Assembly (NCBI RefSeq): GCF_000482485.1
Contig: NZ_KI519438.1
Location: 198,404-262,403 of the forward strand
Direction: 5' to 3'
DNA from: Paucisalibacillus globulus DSM 18846
Lineage (GTDB): Bacteria; Bacillota; Bacilli; Bacillales; Amphibacillaceae
DNA length: 64,000 nucleotides
Below the pieces are notes generated by a model. The model ran no database searches, had not been told where the DNA came from, and worked only from the letters and a program-made list of their open reading frames with translations. Below, one piece after another: positions 45,117-55,040 of the stretch. The stretch's first letter is position 1; every line of letters starts with the position of its first letter. A program made the position numbers and the translations under genes.

Positions 45117-45209
45117 AGACACTTACCAACTTTAGTTGTGATTTACCATCTTTATTCGCAATTTCCCAACTTAATTGTTCACAACAACACACTTATTAAA
45201 TTTAACACC

Positions 45210-47012
45210 CTACTCCACCGTAACACTCTTAGCCAAATTCCTCGGCTTATCAACATCACATCCGCGATGTAATGCTGCAAAATAAGCAATTATTTGTAGT
45301 GGAATTACACTTGCCAATGGGGTAAATAATTCATGAACCCTTGGAATGACAAATGCATCATCGTCTTGTTCAAGACCCTTCATACTAATGATTAGAGCAT
45401 TTGCCCCACGTGCTACTACCTCTTGCACGTTACCACGAATAGAATAATTAACTTGTTCTTGCGTTACAAGAGCTACAACAGGAGTCCCTTTTTCTATCAA
45501 AGCAATCGTACCATGCTTTAATTCGCCACCTGCAAAGCCTTCTGCCTGTATATAGGAGATTTCTTTCAACTTTAACGAACCTTCAAGGGATACATAATAA
45601 TCCAGACTACGTCCAATGAAAAATGCATTTCGAGTAGTCGCCAAATAACTTCTTGTTATTTGTTCAAGCTCTTCTTTTTGATCCATTAATACATCCATTG
45701 CATTTGCCACGATTCCAAGCTCTTGGAATAGATCAAATTCCAGATCAACTCCTTTTATCTGAGCTGTGTCTGCTGCCAAGATTGCCAATACTGCAATTTG
45801 TGCGGTATAAGCTTTTGTTGATGCAACAGCAATTTCAGGTCCTGCATAAAGATGTAATGTGTAATCAGCTTCACGAGAAAGGGTGGACCCTGGCACATTT
45901 GTAATCGTTAGTGCTGGATATCCCATTTCTTTTATTTTTACTAATACTGCACGACTATCTGCTGTTTCCCCACTTTGGGAAATAAAGATAAATAATGGTT
46001 TTTCCGAAAGTAATGGCGTATTATAAGAAAATTCACTGGATACATGTACCTCTACAGGAACACCAGCTAATTTTTCAATTAAATTTTTTCCAACAAGACC
46101 AGCATGGTAACTTGTTCCTGCTGCAATAATATAAATGCGATCGCACTCTTGCATTGCAGCACGAATATCTTCATCTAATGTTAATTCACCATTTTCATCT
46201 TGATACTCATTGATAATTTTACGAATAGCAATTGGCTGTTCATCCATTTCTTTTAACATAAAGTGTGGATAAGTACCCTTTTCAATATCGCTCGCATCAA
46301 TTTGTGCTGTATATGGTTCACGTTCCAAAACAGTACCATCAAGGGTTTGAATCAAGACAGAATCACGTTTGACAATTACAATTTCTTTATCATGAATTTC
46401 AAGATATTGATTTGTTACCTTTAATGTCGCCATAGCATCACTTGCCACAACATTAAATCCGTTACCCAAGCCTACAAGAAGTGGGCTTTTATTTTTCGCA
46501 ACATAGATTGTTTCGTTATCCTGATTATCAATCAAAGCAATTGCATAAGATCCATTTAGAAGCTCTATGGCTTTATGGAAGCTTTCTAGCGTGTTTTGTT
46601 CTTCTTGATAGAGTTTATCAATTAGTTGAACGACTATTTCCGTGTCTGTTTCACTTTTGAATTCTACACCTTGAAGATAATCATGCTTTATGTCTTGGTA
46701 ATTTTCTATAACTCCATTATGCACTAGGGTAAATCTTCCTGATGCACTTTGATGTGGGTGTGCATTATCGACACTTGGTTCTCCATGTGTTGCCCAGCGT
46801 GTATGTCCGATACCCATTGTCGCATGAACATTTTCATCTACCTTATCTCTTAAGGTAGCAATACGGCCTTTTACTTTAAAAAGATTTAAACCATTTTCAT
46901 TTAATAAAGCAATACCAGCAGAGTCATAACCGCGATATTCTAATTTCTCTAGTCCATTTAGTAAAACTTCTTTTGAATCATTCTGTCCAATATATCCTAC
47001 AATTCCACACAT
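45210..47012 (-). CDS. glmS: Glucosamine-6-phosphate synthase (glutamine, isomerising) GlmS
   Basis: 600 residues from the ATG at 47012, after CGAGGAGG. Cys2 (MCGIVGYIG) is the glutaminase nucleophile. [21 protein letters not shown] and [20 protein letters not shown] mark the amidotransferase half, and two SIS domains (about 285-590, with [12 protein letters not shown] and [11 protein letters not shown]) bind fructose-6-phosphate. It ends in the family tail NLAKSVTVE. It makes GlcN6P for peptidoglycan. The mRNA begins with the glmS ribozyme, which cuts when GlcN6P is bound. Confidence 0.97.
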   Translation of the reverse strand: MCGIVGYIGQNDSKEVLLNGLEKLEYRGYDSAGIALLNENGLNLFKVKGRIATLRDKVDENVHATMGIGHTRWATHGEPSVDNAHPHQSASGRFTLVHNGVIENYQDIKHDYLQGVEFKSETDTEIVVQLIDKLYQEEQNTLESFHKAIELLNGSYAIALIDNQDNETIYVAKNKSPLLVGLGNGFNVVASDAMATLKVTNQYLEIHDKEIVIVKRDSVLIQTLDGTVLEREPYTAQIDASDIEKGTYPHFMLKEMDEQPIAIRKIINEYQDENGELTLDEDIRAAMQECDRIYIIAAGTSYHAGLVGKNLIEKLAGVPVEVHVSSEFSYNTPLLSEKPLFIFISQSGETADSRAVLVKIKEMGYPALTITNVPGSTLSREADYTLHLYAGPEIAVASTKAYTAQIAVLAILAADTAQIKGVDLEFDLFQELGIVANAMDVLMDQKEELEQITRSYLATTRNAFFIGRSLDYYVSLEGSLKLKEISYIQAEGFAGGELKHGTIALIEKGTPVVALVTQEQVNYSIRGNVQEVVARGANALIISMKGLEQDDDAFVIPRVHELFTPLASVIPLQIIAYFAALHRGCDVDKPRNLAKSVTVE

Positions 47013-47089
47013 TCGTTTTGTTCCTCCTCGTAGGGGCAACAAACGACCAATAAAAGGACAAAACTTTCTACGGGGCGTTATATTGCCCC
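47013..47089 (-). promoter_or_regulatory. glmS leader between ribozyme and start codon, with competing stems
   Basis: GGGGC (47072-47076) pairs locally with GCCCC (47085-47089), but GGGGCAA (47033-47039) can instead pair with TTGCCCC (47083-47089). Separately, the AGGAACAAAAC that begins in the SD (47015-47025) can pair with GTTTTGTCCT (47055-47064), burying part of the ribosome site. Regulatory meaning is inference. Confidence 0.45.
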
Positions 47090-47117
47090 TTTCTCGTGTT
47101 TTATCATGCTTACACCC

Positions 47118-47272
47118 AACTTTTTTCCTTTGTGCAGTGGATTACCCCACTGTTTTATGAAAAAAGCATTACGACTGGAGTGTACAATCGGAAGGCACCC
47201 GCCGAATACTTCGATAACCTTCTTCCTCGTCAACTATTTTCCAGTTCCGTGCAGAAAATAGTCCTGGCGCTT
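47118..47272 (-). ncRNA. glmS self-cleaving ribozyme/riboswitch
   Basis: On the minus strand the conserved core is plain: GCGCCAGG at the cleavage site (cut between 47271 and 47270), GTTGACGAGG, GGTTATCGA, TTCGGCGGGTGCCTTCCG and CCAGTCGTAATGC, followed by a P4-like stem CTTTTTTC/GAAAAAAG enclosing CAGTGGGG/CCACTG. These match the B. subtilis glmS ribozyme in order and spacing. GlcN6P acts as the catalytic cofactor, so high product shuts off glmS. Confidence 0.95.
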
Positions 47273-47482
47273 TAATTTTATTTGTTTACTATCCTCCTTC
47301 TATCGATATTGACCAATATATTCTTAGCATATAATTTCTAAGAACACCAAGTTATTTTACACGATTAGTTATAAATTGGTCAATGATAAATTATGCTAAA
47401 AAGCATATAAATAGTATATGGATAGTTTTGATTATTCGTTCTTTTATTACCCCATAACCTTTTATCACTGCTTATATAAATA

Positions 47483-47520
47483 AAAAAGCACATGGAAATA
47501 GAAGGAATTTCCGTGTGCTT
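47483..47520 (-). terminator. Terminator of the S9 peptidase gene
   Basis: AAGCACA(C)GGAAAT...ATTTCC(G)TGTGCTT with TTTTTTATTT on the minus strand. Confidence 0.85.
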
Positions 47521-47529
47521 CATTATAGT

Positions 47530-49320
47530 TTATCCTTGATGTTTCTCCAAGAAATCTAACATTAAATTATAAACTTTAATCTCATTTTCTTTTTTAGAGA
47601 ATCCATGTCCTTCATCTTCTAATACAAGATATTCAACATTGCGTCCCTTTTCTTTCAATTTAGCAACAATTTGATCTGATTCCTCTTTAACTACTCGAGG
47701 ATCCTTTGCTCCTTGGATAACAAGCATCGGTTTTGTCATTGTATCAAGGTAAGTAGTTGGTGAATCCTTAATAAATCTTTCTTTGTCTCGTTCCGGGTCA
47801 CCAACCCAACGTTCCATCATCGGCTTCCAATGAGGAGGAACAGAGTTTACAAAGGTAAATAAATCAGATGGACCAAATATATCAACAACAGCTTTGAAAT
47901 ATTCTGGATGTCGGCCATGCAGCAGTAATGCCATATATCCACCATAGCTTCCACCAACTAGGAAAAGCTTATCTCGATCGGTCACATTATTGTCAAATAA
48001 CCATTCAATACCTGCTACGCAATCAAGACGTGGACCATGACCCCAATCCTGTTCGACTAACTTCACAAATGAAGAACCATATCCAGTAGATCCACGGAAG
48101 TTCGGTGCAAAAATAGTATACCCTCTGTTTAAGGCACTTTGGAACATCGCACGGAACATTTTACGTTCAGAAGCTTGCGGCCCACCATGTGGCCAGAAAA
48201 TAGTATAGCCATTGTCATTTTCCGGCTTAGCCCTGAATAATAATGCCTCTATTTCCATTCCATCAAATGATTTATAGGAAACAACTTCCGGTTCCACCAT
48301 TTCTTCTTGGCTAACACCAAGTACACGATTATTAGTTAAAGTTTCCCAATTATGTCCGTCAGTACTTTTATAAATATTAAAAGGAATGGTTGCACTACGA
48401 CCTAGAATATACAGATTACCACCCTTTGTAACAACTAGCTTTTCAAGCACATCAACTGGTGTAGCTAACTTCTCCACCTTATTTTCTTTGAGGTGATATT
48501 GATAAAGAACATCTTCCACACCTTTTTCTGTAGCAAAATAGAGATAATTATTTTCTTTATCATATTGAAGACCTTCGATACTTTCATTTTCAATACGAAC
48601 AACTTCTTCAAACTTCTTAGAATCTAAATTAAATTTGGCAACGTAACTATATTCATGTTCATAGTTTGTAGTGAAATATATATCCTTATCTCCAACAAAA
48701 ACAGGACTAGAAGCAACATGTACTTTATCCGGATCAGGTGTTAAACTAACCGTTTCATCGCCATCTTTAACAAATAGCTGAATATAGGTATTCGCCAATA
48801 AACGCATATAGACAAACACATCTTCTTTTTCCGATACACCAGTTAAGTAGGTAGGACCAGTTTCTCCTTCGTTTAATAACGTATCCGAATTGTCTTCTAG
48901 ATTTCGAATTCGGGTGTTTAAAAAGTTCGGATTTCCTTCTGATGTAACATAATATACTCTTTTTCCATCATCACTTAAATGTACATAGTAATACTTTTCT
49001 GATGGATCCCCCGTGATTAAACCTTGTGGTTCGCCACCCTCGCTAGAAACAGCATAGATATGATAATTTTCATCCCCGTCATTATCATAACCAGTTAATA
49101 CATAGCGACCTTCAGGGTCAAACGTAATAAAATTTGAGGATTGATCCTTTTGGGCAAATAAATACGGGAATGTACTTGGCAAATCCATTGCCCATAAATT
49201 CATTTTTCCATTTAGATTCGTATTATAAACTAGCCGCTTCTCATCCTTGCTTACCGCAAAGTTTGAAATGACATATGTACGTAAAAATTGTTCTACAGTT
49301 GGCTTAGAAAACTGTATCAT
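47530..49320 (-). CDS. S9-family serine peptidase (acylaminoacyl-/prolyl oligopeptidase type)
   Basis: 596 residues. The first 330 are beta-propeller blades (AMDLPSTFPYLFAQKDQSSN, DDGKRVYYVTSEGNPNF), then an alpha/beta-hydrolase domain with nucleophile GGSYGGYM (Ser458), Asp540 (GAKDPRV) and His572 (EGHGFS). No signal peptide, so it acts on short peptides in the cytosol. The ATG follows GGGAGGG. It stands between glmM and glmS with its own terminator, an insertion relative to the usual glmM-glmS order. Confidence 0.92.
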   Translation of the reverse strand: MIQFSKPTVEQFLRTYVISNFAVSKDEKRLVYNTNLNGKMNLWAMDLPSTFPYLFAQKDQSSNFITFDPEGRYVLTGYDNDGDENYHIYAVSSEGGEPQGLITGDPSEKYYYVHLSDDGKRVYYVTSEGNPNFLNTRIRNLEDNSDTLLNEGETGPTYLTGVSEKEDVFVYMRLLANTYIQLFVKDGDETVSLTPDPDKVHVASSPVFVGDKDIYFTTNYEHEYSYVAKFNLDSKKFEEVVRIENESIEGLQYDKENNYLYFATEKGVEDVLYQYHLKENKVEKLATPVDVLEKLVVTKGGNLYILGRSATIPFNIYKSTDGHNWETLTNNRVLGVSQEEMVEPEVVSYKSFDGMEIEALLFRAKPENDNGYTIFWPHGGPQASERKMFRAMFQSALNRGYTIFAPNFRGSTGYGSSFVKLVEQDWGHGPRLDCVAGIEWLFDNNVTDRDKLFLVGGSYGGYMALLLHGRHPEYFKAVVDIFGPSDLFTFVNSVPPHWKPMMERWVGDPERDKERFIKDSPTTYLDTMTKPMLVIQGAKDPRVVKEESDQIVAKLKEKGRNVEYLVLEDEGHGFSKKENEIKVYNLMLDFLEKHQG

Positions 49321-49550
49321 TCTATTCCCTCCCTATGTTTTTTAGATTGTTTACCTGTGAATAGTATACCGTATTTTTTATTATCTGACACTTTGAAATA
49401 CACAACCGAGAGAAATAAAAATAAGACACCTTTATAAATCATTTCAACCACAAAACCAATGCAAATCGATCTGCAAGCCAAACTTATAAATCATTTTACA
49501 ACAACACTAGCTCAATATGCCCTACAACCATCAGTTAATAAAAACCCATC

Positions 49551-49582
49551 AAAAAAACCATCCTCAACCCGAGAATGGTTTT
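49551..49582 (-). terminator. Terminator of the cdaA-cdaR-glmM operon
   Basis: AAAACCATTCTCGGGTTGAGGATGGTTTTTTT on the minus strand, directly at the glmM stop. The gap 49321-49550 between here and the peptidase start also has a direct repeat of TTATAAATCATTT at about 49431 and 49489. Confidence 0.85.
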
Positions 49583-49587
49583 CGCAC

Positions 49588-50934
49588 TTATTCCTTTATA
49601 CCAAGTAAATCATCGATTACTTTAGCAATTTGGTCCGTATATTTCACACATTCTTCTTTCGTCGGTGCTTCCACCATAACACGTACTAACGGCTCAGTTC
49701 CAGAAGGTCTTACAAGTACACGGCCATTACTTCCAAGTGCTTCTTCTACCTTATCAACTTCTTGTTTAATGGCAGGATCATTTAAAGCCTTTTCTTTGTC
49801 AGTTACTCGTACATTTTTTAATACCTGTGGGAAAATAGTCATTTCGCTAGCTAATTCGGATAATGGCTTTCCAGTTTCTTTCATCACATTAACTAATTGA
49901 ATGGCTGATAACATTCCATCACCTGTCGTGCTGTAATCTAGAAAGATAATATGACCGGATTGCTCACCACCAAGGTTATAGCCACCTTTGCGCATTTCCT
50001 CCATCACATAACGGTCACCAACAGCTGTTTTGTCACTACGCATGCCGTGCTCTTCTAATGCTTTATAGAACCCAATATTACTCATTACAGTAGAAACTAC
50101 TGTGTTATGACGTAGGAAACCTTTTTCATTCATATATTTTGCACAGATGTACATGATCTGGTCTCCATCTACAATATTACCCTTTTCATCAACAGCGATT
50201 AATCGGTCACCATCACCATCAAATGCAAGACCAATATCTGCTCCTTTATCAAGTACAAATGATTGAAGAACTTCAGGGTGTGTAGAACCAACCCCATCAT
50301 TAATATTTAAACCATCCGGGGAAGCACCAATTGTATAAATATCCGCTTCTAAGTCAGCGAATAAATGAGTTGCTAGACTTGAAGTAGCTCCATGTGCGCA
50401 ATCAAGTGCAATATGTATACCTTCGAAGTCATTATCAATAGATTCTTTTAGGAAAGAAAGATATTTGTGTCCCGCTTCAAAGTAATCGGAGACAACACCT
50501 ACATCAGCCCCAACTGGGCGTGGCAGATTATCTTCTCCATCCAATAAATTTTCAATTTCTTCTTCTTGTTCATCAAGAAGCTTAAAACCATCCGGTCCAA
50601 AGAACTTAATTCCATTATCTTCTACTGGATTATGCGAAGCAGAAATCATGATTCCAGCTTGTGCACTTGTTGCTTTCGTTAAGTATGCAACCCCAGGTGT
50701 TGATATAACGCCTAAACGCATAACCTCTGCACCAATTGATAATAGCCCTGCAACTAAAGCACCTTCTAACATATTTCCAGAAATACGTGTATCACGACCA
50801 ATTAATACTCTTGGTTTTGGGGTTTCTTTCGTTAACACATAACCGCCAAATCTACCTAACTTAAAAGCTAATTCAGGTGTTAACTCCTTATTTGCTACAC
50901 CTCTAACACCATCAGTTCCAAAATATTTACCCAT
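49588..50934 (-). CDS. glmM: Phosphoglucosamine mutase GlmM
   Basis: 448 residues. The catalytic phosphoserine is Ser100 in [18 protein letters not shown], the metal loop is DGDGDRLI and the sugar-binding loop [20 protein letters not shown] near the C-terminus binds phosphate. It converts GlcN-6-P to GlcN-1-P for UDP-GlcNAc. It is third in the cdaA-cdaR-glmM operon, a conserved arrangement in which GlmM binds and restrains CdaA in other Firmicutes. Confidence 0.97.
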   Translation of the reverse strand: MGKYFGTDGVRGVANKELTPELAFKLGRFGGYVLTKETPKPRVLIGRDTRISGNMLEGALVAGLLSIGAEVMRLGVISTPGVAYLTKATSAQAGIMISASHNPVEDNGIKFFGPDGFKLLDEQEEEIENLLDGEDNLPRPVGADVGVVSDYFEAGHKYLSFLKESIDNDFEGIHIALDCAHGATSSLATHLFADLEADIYTIGASPDGLNINDGVGSTHPEVLQSFVLDKGADIGLAFDGDGDRLIAVDEKGNIVDGDQIMYICAKYMNEKGFLRHNTVVSTVMSNIGFYKALEEHGMRSDKTAVGDRYVMEEMRKGGYNLGGEQSGHIIFLDYSTTGDGMLSAIQLVNVMKETGKPLSELASEMTIFPQVLKNVRVTDKEKALNDPAIKQEVDKVEEALGSNGRVLVRPSGTEPLVRVMVEAPTKEECVKYTDQIAKVIDDLLGIKE

Positions 50935-51009
50935 TGTAGTACCTCTCCTTTACATCCTTAACTTTACGGACGTTATTTAAGCACGGATGAAATAAGTTAC
51001 CTTACTTCA

Positions 51010-52254
51010 TTAAACTTCTTCTATTTCAATAGTTACTTCTTCAACCTCTACATCTATCGACACGTTATCTGGTCCTTCCACTTCAACTGGAACAGAATTT
51101 CTACCAGTATCTAGACCATTTGCATTAATAAATACACGAATATCCTCTGCACTTAACTCCCTAACATGTTGTTCATTTCCTGTAACAGTTATACTTAGCC
51201 GCCCATTACTTGGCTCAACAAAGTTAGAATTGTACCCATCTTCTAGGTTGTCCACTCCAATTGGTACATCGTCAAATACCTTTTCTTGCTCAAGATCTAC
51301 AACAATTTCTAATTCTTTAACACCTGGGGCTTGTACCTTTTCTGGTAAAACAAGTCCGACCTTAATTGTACCTGATTGTTTCAGTTCTGAAAGGTTTACT
51401 GGTTCTGTTGTAACTTCATCAAGTGTTTCCAGTATCTCAGAAATAGCAAATACCTCGACTTCCTTAGTTACCAATTCCATAGAAACCAAGGAAAATCCTT
51501 CTGGTAGTTCACCTGAAGTTGCAATACTTACTGGAACCTTCTTACTTGGATTCTCAATTTCTGCAGAAATAACGACGGTTGCTGGTTCCACCTTAACAGC
51601 TAATTCATTACCTTGACTATCATATACATTAACTGGGAGTTCTCGATTTTTTATTGATTCCTTCAATCCAGCAACATCAACATATACTTTAACAATGGCT
51701 ATCCGATCAATAATTTCCTTAGAACTAGTAATCGTTACTTTTTTAGAGTTTAACTCATAATCACTGATTTGATAACCCACTGGAAGTTTATCTGTATTAA
51801 TAAAATCTACCGTTACATTAAAATCATTTGAGGCTCGTTCTTCAATCATGACATCTATCGTTTTCGGCTCAATATAGACCAATAGTTGACCCGAAACCTC
51901 TTCATGTTGGATCTCAACTTCATGTTCTCCTTCTTCTAACCCTGTTAAGTCAATAAACGCCTTAATGTTTCGCTGTCTAATAACCGGTTCTAAAGCACTT
52001 GATGGGCCTTCAAGGGATACTGTCACAGTCTCCGGAACCCCACTAACTACAAATCTTTCACTATCAATACGTATATCTAATGGAATGTCAGTCAATTTTT
52101 GAGTTTGTGTTGAGCCACCAAAAAGAGTTGTAAAAGAAATTGGGCTTTCCTTTTCTGTATCGACCTCTTCAATGGAAACAAAGACATACAATAGAATTGC
52201 AAAGCCTAGAGAAATTCCTCGGATAAACCATTTACTTCTAAACCAATTATCCAT
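51010..52254 (-). CDS. cdaR: CdaR (YbbR-domain) regulator of diadenylate cyclase
   Basis: 414 residues: one N-terminal membrane helix (about 10-27, IRGISLGFAILLYVFVSIEE) and four tandem YbbR domains outside the membrane, each about 80 residues with recurring VSLEGP, VTITSS and ITVTGN-like strands. It modulates CdaA activity. It overlaps cdaA by 8 bp. Confidence 0.94.
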   Translation of the reverse strand: MDNWFRSKWFIRGISLGFAILLYVFVSIEEVDTEKESPISFTTLFGGSTQTQKLTDIPLDIRIDSERFVVSGVPETVTVSLEGPSSALEPVIRQRNIKAFIDLTGLEEGEHEVEIQHEEVSGQLLVYIEPKTIDVMIEERASNDFNVTVDFINTDKLPVGYQISDYELNSKKVTITSSKEIIDRIAIVKVYVDVAGLKESIKNRELPVNVYDSQGNELAVKVEPATVVISAEIENPSKKVPVSIATSGELPEGFSLVSMELVTKEVEVFAISEILETLDEVTTEPVNLSELKQSGTIKVGLVLPEKVQAPGVKELEIVVDLEQEKVFDDVPIGVDNLEDGYNSNFVEPSNGRLSITVTGNEQHVRELSAEDIRVFINANGLDTGRNSVPVEVEGPDNVSIDVEVEEVTIEIEEV

Positions 52255-53068
52255 TCTTTTTCCCCCTTATCTTCCAGGTCTTCTTCTCAGAAGTTCTCTG
52301 AACAGGAGCTAAATTCTCAAGCAAAAAGTCTCTTAATCCATCCTGACCCATATCCCTACGTAATTCACCATTTTTGGTTCCTGAAATACCACCGGTTTCT
52401 TCTGATACGACGATAGTTAAAGCATCTGTTACCTCACTTATTCCCATCGCAGCTCTATGCCTTGTTCCTAGTTCCTTTGAAATAAAAGGACTTTCAGATA
52501 ATGGGAGGTAACATGCCGCAGCAACAATTTCATCCTCTTTAATAATGACAGCCCCATCATGAAGTGGGGTATTCGGTGTAAAAATGTTAGTTAATAACTG
52601 ATGTGTTAAATTTCCATTAATCGGTATACCTGTTTCAATATATTCACCAATACCTGTCTCACGTTCAATTGTAATTAGTGCACCAATTCTTCGTTTGGCC
52701 ATATAATTACAGGATTGAACAATATCCGTGACAAGCTTCTCAAATTTCTCTTCCTCGGATTTTGTGCTCCTTGAAAAGATGTTCCCTCTACCAAGTTGTT
52801 CTAAAGCCCTTCTCAGTTCTGGTTGGAACAAAATGATAATAACAAGCACACCCCAGGTAATAATTTGATCTGTTGCCCACATTAATGTTTTTAATTCAAA
52901 CATCATACTGAGTAACCTGACAACAAAAACAACAACGATGCCCTTGAGTAGCTGAATCGCTTTTGTTCCTCTTATTAACATGATTAGTTTATATAGAACA
53001 TACCAGACGAGACCTATATCTACGCCTATTCTTAGTAGGTCTACTATACCGAAATCTCCATTAGGCAT
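52247..53068 (-). CDS. cdaA: Membrane diadenylate cyclase CdaA
   Basis: 273 residues from the ATG at 53068 (MPNGDFGIVDLLRIGVDIGL) behind AAGGAAG. The upstream in-frame codons lack an SD. Three N-terminal membrane helices are followed by a DAC domain with LHDGAVII and GTRHRAAMGISE, the residues that bind and join two ATP into c-di-AMP. c-di-AMP controls potassium and osmolyte transport and wall homeostasis. First gene of the cdaA-cdaR-glmM operon. Confidence 0.96.
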   Translation of the reverse strand: MPNGDFGIVDLLRIGVDIGLVWYVLYKLIMLIRGTKAIQLLKGIVVVFVVRLLSMMFELKTLMWATDQIITWGVLVIIILFQPELRRALEQLGRGNIFSRSTKSEEEKFEKLVTDIVQSCNYMAKRRIGALITIERETGIGEYIETGIPINGNLTHQLLTNIFTPNTPLHDGAVIIKEDEIVAAACYLPLSESPFISKELGTRHRAAMGISEVTDALTIVVSEETGGISGTKNGELRRDMGQDGLRDFLLENLAPVQRTSEKKTWKIRGKKNG

Positions 53069-53331
53069 GTCTGCACTTCCTTTTATACATCGAATTCTCT
53101 TCCTGTCTTCACAAGAGAACGTAACGTTCACTTTATGTAATAAATAGCGCGTACGTATGAAGGATTGTAATTATATATACCCTCCCTCGCAAAAATGTCG
53201 TTTCCATTATACCATATTTTATATCGATATACGCTACCCATCTAATCTCCATTCTTACAAAATTCTAGGTAGTTTATAACACATTATATTCATGTGAAAT
53301 TAATTACCTTCCTAACTATAAAAAGAAAAGT

Positions 53332-53357
53332 AAAAAACCCGGGTATCCCCAGGCTTT
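53332..53357 (-). terminator. Terminator of sigW-rsiW
   Basis: GCCTGGGGATACCCGGGTTTTTTAC on the minus strand, directly at the rsiW stop, a compact stem with six T. Confidence 0.8.
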
Positions 53358-53358
53358 A

Positions 53359-53997
53359 CTACTCAATAGAAAATATACCTTTAAACAAGTTTTGAATATT
53401 ATACCATACCCATTCAAATACACGGTCTACTTCTTTAAGCTCTCCATTAACTCCACCTACATCGGCCATTAAACCAGAACCATCTATTCCTTGCTCCTCA
53501 ACTAATTTACCATTAATAAGAGTAACATTTCCATCAACATTTCCATCTATCTTTAAATTTCCATTTTGTACTACTAAATCCCCTTCAACTGTAACTCCTT
53601 CAGGAACAATGACTATATTATCCTCTATAATTAGATTTTCAGGGTTAGATACCATAAGTTGAGAATCTTGTTCAAATGCAGATAATAACCCTGTAAACAT
53701 AAAGATAAAGAATATTGCCGCTGCAGTAAGTATTGGATGCACCTTAAACCAGCGTAGATACTTAACATGCTTTTTCTCTACTGGTAATTGTTGCATTAAA
53801 TTCTCTGCAAAGTTATCAGGGGCATTCAATTTTTCAGCACTTTGTATTAATGTTATGGTTCTTTTCAATTCATGAAGATGCTTTTGGCATTCCACACATA
53901 CTTCAAGATGATTTCTTAATTGGGATTCTTCTTCCCTTGTAATATCACCATCTAAATGCTTATGCATTAATTCTAATGCTTCTTTATTACAATCCAA
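53359..53997 (-). CDS. rsiW: Anti-sigma-W factor RsiW
   Basis: 212 residues starting with TTG (53997) behind AAAGGAG. The cytosolic N-terminus has the zinc-containing anti-sigma domain with HLEVCVECQKH (His-x3-Cys-x2-Cys). One membrane helix (about 88-108) is followed by an external tail with EGDLVVQNGNLKIDGNVDGN, a bactofilin-like repeat. It holds SigW at the membrane until cleaved by PrsW/RasP. It starts 15 bp after sigW. Confidence 0.93.
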   Translation of the reverse strand: MDCNKEALELMHKHLDGDITREEESQLRNHLEVCVECQKHLHELKRTITLIQSAEKLNAPDNFAENLMQQLPVEKKHVKYLRWFKVHPILTAAAIFFIFMFTGLLSAFEQDSQLMVSNPENLIIEDNIVIVPEGVTVEGDLVVQNGNLKIDGNVDGNVTLINGKLVEEQGIDGSGLMADVGGVNGELKEVDRVFEWVWYNIQNLFKGIFSIE

Positions 53998-54012
53998 CTG
54001 GATTCACTCCTT

Positions 54013-54576
54013 TTACACATGACGAAGCTTTTTCCTTAAGGCTTCCCTTCCTCGATGGATTCTAGTTTTTACTGTTCCAATCGGGATATCTAATATTTCA
54101 CTTATCTCTTGGAGAGAGAAGTCTTCTAAATAGCGCAGCATAATTATACTACGATATTTTGGCGGAAGCTCAGCAATCTGCTTTTGTATATAATTTTGAA
54201 GTTCCAGTCCTTCTATTTCATCCTCTGGAAGCCTACCCTCTGCCGCTAACTGCGAATACATATCCAATCCTTCTGTTCCCTTCACTTCCGCATCTAAATA
54301 GTAATCTGGTTTTCTCTTCCGTAATCGGTCAATAGTTAAATTTGTTGCAATTCTATATAACCAGGTTGAAAACTTTCTGCGTTCGTCATAGGAGTGGATA
54401 TTAACATACGCTCGGATAAATGCTTCTTGAGCAATATCCTCTGCTTCATGTTTGTTGCCAAGCATTCGGTGACAATGTTGATATATTTTGTCCTGATAGA
54501 ACATGACAATATCTTCAAACGCGGCGTGGTCTCCCTTTTTAACTTGTTTAATTTTGTCTCTAATTATTAATTCCAT
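54013..54576 (-). CDS. sigW: ECF sigma factor SigW
   Basis: 187 residues: sigma region 2 (FEDIVMFYQDKIYQHCHRML, then EAEDIAQEAFIRAY and STWLYRIATNLTID) and region 4 (LPPKYRSIIMLRYLEDFSLQ, then IPIGTVKTRIHRGREALRKK). Length and sequence fit SigW, which controls envelope-stress genes such as those against antimicrobial peptides. The ATG follows GGAGGTACAGGT. A sigma-W promoter stands upstream, so it is autoregulated with rsiW. Confidence 0.96.
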   Translation of the reverse strand: MELIIRDKIKQVKKGDHAAFEDIVMFYQDKIYQHCHRMLGNKHEAEDIAQEAFIRAYVNIHSYDERRKFSTWLYRIATNLTIDRLRKRKPDYYLDAEVKGTEGLDMYSQLAAEGRLPEDEIEGLELQNYIQKQIAELPPKYRSIIMLRYLEDFSLQEISEILDIPIGTVKTRIHRGREALRKKLRHV

Positions 54577-54609
54577 ACCTGTACCTCCGCCTGCTGCGGT
54601 ATTAAACCT

Positions 54610-54635
54610 TACGTTTCATCCTCAAAAAGGTTTCA
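54610..54635 (-). promoter_or_regulatory. Autoregulatory sigma-W promoter of sigW
   Basis: TGAAAC (54630-54635), exactly 16 bp, then CGTA (54610-54613) on the minus strand, 34 bp before the sigW ATG. TGAAAC-N16-CGTA is the sigma-W consensus. Confidence 0.92.
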
Positions 54636-54847
54636 CTTTTTCTTTAAAAAAATATTAAATCCGCTTTTTATTATTCATTAATGTTGAAAAGTTGATGATT
54701 TTTTTCATTGCGCATCAACAGTAAACATTTTCCAACTATATTATAACGTATAATCCATAAAAAATATCGACTTTTCTAAATTTACTATTGCCAATATTAA
54801 TTTATCAGGTTAATATAGTTTAATGTATGGTAATAGGGGGTATAGAA

Positions 54848-55000
54848 ATGGATAAGCTTTTATTACAAATAGAGCAATGTAGAAAAGAGATGATTGCTCT
54901 AAGTGATACATACAAATTAACATCCGAGGCAGTTGTGAAAACTAGTAAAAAATTAGATAACCTGTTAAATCAATACCAACTAGGGAATATAAACAAATAA
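54848..55000 (+). CDS. Spo0E-family aspartyl-phosphate phosphatase, small
   Basis: 50 residues (MDKLLLQIEQCRKEMIALSD and on). The family signature S/T-x-x-LD-x-L-x-x-x-Y is present (TSKKLDNLLNQYQ) after a first amphipathic helix, giving the two-helix hairpin of Spo0E-like proteins, which remove phosphate from Spo0A~P and delay sporulation. The ATG follows a run of G (AGGGGG) at 7 nt. It is convergent with arginase and shares a terminator with it. Which response regulator it acts on cannot be told. Confidence 0.82.
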   Translation: MDKLLLQIEQCRKEMIALSDTYKLTSEAVVKTSKKLDNLLNQYQLGNINK

Positions 55001-55030
55001 AAAGGCACCAATTAGTAAATTAATGCCTTT
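55001..55030. terminator. Bidirectional terminator between spo0E-like gene and arginase
   Basis: AAAGGCA...AATTAGTAAATT...TGCCTTT, directly after the Spo0E-like stop and 11 bp from the arginase stop. Confidence 0.75.
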
Positions 55031-55040
55031 CTGTTTAGAT

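Noticed and set aside
53301..53331. TTCCTAACTA resembling the end of the dispersed element
   Set aside because: Only about 10 bp match, with no hairpin or left end. It is most likely chance.
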